Assembly (NCBI GenBank): GCA_023248035.1
Contig: JAHFFJ010000010.1
Span: forward strand, 1 to 34,841
DNA from: Microcaldota archaeon
Lineage (GTDB): Archaea > Micrarchaeota > Micrarchaeia > Anstonellales > Bilamarchaeaceae
Direction of reading: 5' to 3'
Length of the DNA stretch: 34,841 nt
Shown here: positions 32,560-34,841 of the stretch, piece after piece
Numbering within the stretch: position 1 is the stretch's first letter
Layout of the letters: every line of letters begins with the position of its first letter
The notes under the pieces: generated by a model
Databases searched by the model: none
What the model was told of the DNA's origin: nothing
What the model saw: the letters and a program-made list of their open reading frames with translations, nothing else
Program-made: the position numbers and the translations under genes

Positions 32560-33063
32560 TTAACCCAATTTCTTATATTTATTAAAAAAATTCCTGATAT
32601 CTTCTGGGACAGGCTCATGATCATTTTGAAGAAGCTGCTCTGAGTATTGTAATTTGCTCGAATTGGTTGCCCGGATGGTGATTTCGTCATTTTCCCAGAG
32701 TCTCACGAAAGTAGTTATAGGCTTAGTAGAGGTGGCCAACTCCAAAGCATTAAGATCACTCATATAAACATCAAAATCAGCATTATTTGAACCGCAATTG
32801 AGGCTGTAGATGCCATGATCTTTCACTATGCCATTGATTATGCTTATTTTACCATTTGAAAGGCGAAAGTAGAGATTTATTTTGTCATTATGAAAAATGT
32901 CGCTTACCGTTTTTGGAAGCCAGATATAGTGCTGGTTGAGAAAATATTGGTTGCAGTTTTCATAACTTATCTTGTTATAAAAATCGTTTACAAAAAATGT
33001 TGTAGTAATTAAGGAACCAAAAGTTAGGATTGAGAGTAGAAGTGCGATGTAGGTTAACTTCAT
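32560..33063 (-). CDS. signal-anchored extracytoplasmic protein
   Basis: 167 aa. Residues ~4-24 are a hydrophobic signal anchor (TYIALLLSILTFGSLITTTFF). The rest is hydrophilic and strand-rich, with two cysteines (YENCNQYF and SLNCGSNN) that could form a disulfide outside the membrane. No family recognised. It is divergent from tRNA-Pro. Confidence 0.6.
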   Translation of the reverse strand: MKLTYIALLLSILTFGSLITTTFFVNDFYNKISYENCNQYFLNQHYIWLPKTVSDIFHNDKINLYFRLSNGKISIINGIVKDHGIYSLNCGSNNADFDVYMSDLNALELATSTKPITTFVRLWENDEITIRATNSSKLQYSEQLLQNDHEPVPEDIRNFFNKYKKLG

Positions 33064-33122
33064 AGGCTAAATAAGAGAGGTTAAAATTATTATAGATATA
33101 GATATTGAATATGAATGTAAAC

Positions 33123-33357
33123 GGGGTCGTGGGCTAACCTGGTAGACTGGAGCCTTCGGGTGAAGAACCACCAAAGTTTTTCATGTGGGGGTTCTTCCAC
33201 TCCTTCCTGAGAAAGAATGGAAATAGTTTAATAGATCATAATATTTTTTGATTCTCCACAAAAATCTCAGGAAGTTTGATGAAACTTTAACCTAAGAATA
33301 TTCTTGGGAAAGTTTCAGGAATAGGCTTTGATCTGAGTTCAAATCTCAGCGACCCCA
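33123..33357 (+). tRNA. tRNA-Pro (CGG) with an intron
   Basis: Exon 1 is 33123-33160 and exon 2 is 33323-33357. The acceptor stem GGGGTCG/CGACCCC is perfect; the anticodon stem GAGCC/GGCTT closes loop TTCGGGA with anticodon CGG; the T arm is CTGAG-TTCAAAT-CTCAG; the discriminator base is A. The D stem (GGCT/GACT) is weak. No CCA is encoded. The intron follows position 37, the canonical archaeal site. It lies just ahead of lplB. Confidence 0.88.
33161..33322 (+). other. 162-nt intron in tRNA-Pro, non-coding, multi-hairpin
   Basis: Perfect stems are GAAGAACC/GGTTCTTC, CTTCCTGAGA/TCTCAGGAAG, AAGTTT/AAACTT and CCTAAGA/TCTTGGG (one G-U). The 3' junction has an ATA bulge giving A38, and the junction helix is TGAA/TTCA plus TTC/GGA. 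No ORF is present. Most archaeal tRNA introns are far shorter. Confidence 0.75.
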
Positions 33358-33372
33358 TTAAAGAGGTAAAAT

Positions 33373-33639
33373 GTGAGGATTGAAGAAAAAATTAAGGGTG
33401 GAAAACTTGTTTCTATTGAAGTTTCAGATGGAAGAGTGGTTAGAATAACTGGTGATTTTTTTGCTCATCCTGAAGAACTAATAGGATTAATAGAAAATGA
33501 ATTATCGAAAATTGATCCTAAAATAGGGGAAGAGAATATAGCCAATGCGCTAGAGAAAATAGTAAAACGGGAAAATGGAGAGATGATAGGAATTTCCCCT
33601 ACAGATCTTGCAAGGATTTTTCTTAAGGCGATTGAATGA
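33373..33639 (+). CDS. lplB: lipoate-protein ligase accessory subunit
   Basis: 88 aa. The sequence MRIEEKIKGGKLVSIEVSDG...ITGDFFAHPEELIGLIE resembles the detached C-terminal domain (LplB) that Thermoplasma LplA needs to activate lipoate. The start is GTG at 33373 with GAGGT eight bases upstream. The stop overlaps the lplA start by 4 bp (ATGA), the expected two-gene arrangement, though here lplB comes first. Confidence 0.8.
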   Translation: MRIEEKIKGGKLVSIEVSDGRVVRITGDFFAHPEELIGLIENELSKIDPKIGEENIANALEKIVKRENGEMIGISPTDLARIFLKAIE

Positions 33640-34376
33640 AATGGCGAGTAATAGATTATACGGAAAATAATGCCCATATGAATATGGCTATTGATGAAGC
33701 GGTATCAGAATATGTAGCTAAAGGCGGTCCACCAACAATACGTTTTTACGGGTGGAAACCAAGCGCGGTTTCTATTGGATATTTTCAGTCACTCGAACGC
33801 GAAGTTGATATAAAAAAATGCGATAGTGAGAACGTAGATTTCGTAAGGCGGCGAACGGGTGGTGGGGCAGTTTATCACGACAATAAAGGAGAAATAACCT
33901 ATAGTGTAATAGCAAAGGAAGAGATTTTTCCAAAAGACATAATTGCCTCGTATAAGGTGATTTGCAGCTGGATAATTAACGCTTTAAAATCTCTCGAAAT
34001 AGAATCTGAATTCAAGCCTATTAACGATATAATTGCTGGTGGAAAGAAAATATCCGGCAATGCCCAAACACGAAGAAAGGGGGTATTACTCCAGCACGGA
34101 ACAATATTGTACTCTTTAGATTTGGAAAAAATGTTTTCTCTCCTAAAGGTCAGTGATGAAAAAATAAGAGATAAGATGATAGTCAGCTCAAAGGAGAGGG
34201 TAACCTGTGTAACCAACTTCGGAAATATTGAAAGAGACCGTCTTTATCGAGCTATGCTGGCTGAATTTAGCAAAGGAAAAGAAGTATTTTTCGATAGCTT
34301 AAGCAAAGAAGAGATAGATATGGCAATTGAACTTGAAAAAAAGTATAAGTCGAAAGAATGGAATTGCCTTAAATAG
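33636..34376 (+). CDS. lplA: lipoate-protein ligase A, catalytic subunit
   Basis: 246 aa. RRTGGGAVYHD (~72-82) is the lipoate/AMP-binding loop, INDIIAGGKKISGNAQTR (~129-146) carries the catalytic lysine (K138 region), and QHGTILYSLD follows. It lacks the C-terminal domain of E. coli LplA, which is supplied by the adjoining lplB. It attaches lipoate to E2 or glycine-cleavage H proteins; none of these substrates is in the window. Confidence 0.9.
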   Translation: MKWRVIDYTENNAHMNMAIDEAVSEYVAKGGPPTIRFYGWKPSAVSIGYFQSLEREVDIKKCDSENVDFVRRRTGGGAVYHDNKGEITYSVIAKEEIFPKDIIASYKVICSWIINALKSLEIESEFKPINDIIAGGKKISGNAQTRRKGVLLQHGTILYSLDLEKMFSLLKVSDEKIRDKMIVSSKERVTCVTNFGNIERDRLYRAMLAEFSKGKEVFFDSLSKEEIDMAIELEKKYKSKEWNCLK

Positions 34377-34448
34377 GCCGTACTTTTAATAGTCTTTTTT
34401 CTCAAAGAAATTAACTATTTGGCATATGCAAAATAATTTAAACATCCC

Positions 34449-34829
34449 ATGCAAATAAGTTTTGTGAAAGTTAGCCAAAATGTTATGTTTCTATTGGTAT
34501 TCTTAGTGCTGGCAGTTTCAGCATACCTTATTCTGGGAAATGCTCCAGGAGAATACGACGACTTTGCAAAATGCCTTACCAAAAACGATGTGAAAATGTA
34601 TGGCGCTTATTGGTGCCCCCACTGCAAGGATCAGAAAGAACTTTTTGGAAACAGCTTCAAATATATAACTTATGTGGAATGCGCAAGATCAGATGGACTT
34701 GGGCAGACCGATGCATGTAATGAAGAGGGAATAACTGCTTACCCAACATGGAAGGTTAATGGCAAATTAGAGGTAGGTGGACTCTCTATAGGGGACTTGA
34801 GTTCAAAATCAGGTTGTTCTATTAAGTAG
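34449..34829 (+). CDS. membrane-anchored thioredoxin-like protein
   Basis: 126 aa. One membrane segment lies at ~12-29 with the C-terminal domain predicted outside. VKMYGAYWCPHCKDQKELFG has the CPHC active site (C56-C59); YVECARSDGLGQTDAC, GITAYPTWKVNG (cis-Pro) and the end SKSGCSI resemble the thioredoxin domain found fused or adjacent to VKOR (vitamin K epoxide reductase) homologues, with extra cysteines C42, C78, C89 and C122. So it may form disulfides outside the membrane with a VKOR partner; none is visible here. Confidence 0.82.
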   Translation: MQISFVKVSQNVMFLLVFLVLAVSAYLILGNAPGEYDDFAKCLTKNDVKMYGAYWCPHCKDQKELFGNSFKYITYVECARSDGLGQTDACNEEGITAYPTWKVNGKLEVGGLSIGDLSSKSGCSIK

Positions 34830-34841
34830 CTAGATCGTCTT

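Overview
The window is archaeal chromosome of low GC content. The evidence is a 16S rRNA gene of archaeal type, a deoxyhypusine synthase, a diphthine synthase, an ABCE1/RLI ATPase, an archaeal-type GluRS, a PCNA-binding Y-family polymerase, TATA boxes 25-30 bp ahead of leaderless starts, and bulge-helix-bulge (BHB) introns. Very short spacers, many tiny zinc proteins and heavily interrupted RNA genes fit a small-genome lineage such as DPANN. That placement is inference; I cannot name the phylum.

Layout. 1-8.4 kb: a partial AbrB-like gene, two paralogous zinc ribbons, a class III aminotransferase, a peroxiredoxin, deoxyhypusine synthase, a HIT protein, an RNA m5C methyltransferase with a PUA partner, a patatin-like lipase and a PsbP-like protein. 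8.4-14 kb: a methyltransferase divergent from DNA polymerase IV, a 44-aa basic Cys protein, diphthine synthase, a structured intergenic region with a dispersed repeat, then a minus-strand cluster of aldolase, GlpX-type FBPase and DUF192 protein. 14-16.1 kb: an enlarged class IV aminotransferase-like gene bracketed by inverted copies of a repeat. 16.1-20.6 kb: class II ribonucleotide reductase, a membrane protein and GluRS. 20.6-21.35 kb: a tiny transcription unit with interlocking inverted repeats, and an HTH protein.

21.5-23.5 kb holds a stand-alone 16S rRNA gene on the minus strand. It is about 1731 nt long because four insertions of 49, 48, 84 and 55 nt interrupt universally conserved segments (530, 690 and 790 loops, and the hairpin near E. 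coli 1080). Each can be folded as a BHB, and exact removal restores canonical archaeal 16S sequence or length. A BHB pre-16S processing stem flanks the gene.

23.7-34.8 kb: a membrane-anchored winged-helix regulator, a CDP-alcohol phosphatidyltransferase, a heme membrane protein, a DEAD-box helicase, an unknown protein with a GC-rich patch, a TRASH-like mini-protein, two glutaredoxin paralogues, ABCE1, an HExxH protein, a branched-chain aminotransferase, tRNA-Pro(CGG) with a 162-nt structured intron, a split lipoate ligase (LplB/LplA) and a membrane-anchored thioredoxin.

How the genes fit together. Several serve the translation apparatus: hypusine and diphthamide formation, ABCE1, GluRS, rRNA/tRNA methylation and a helicase. 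Aldolase and GlpX form a gluconeogenic pair of bacterial type. Glutaredoxins, peroxiredoxin and thioredoxin form a thiol-redox set. The most unusual content is in RNA and repeats: four mini-introns in one 16S gene, two of them sharing a sequence with a nearby intergenic hairpin; two families of dispersed structured repeats; and three divergent gene pairs that share one central TATA box across 49-51 bp.
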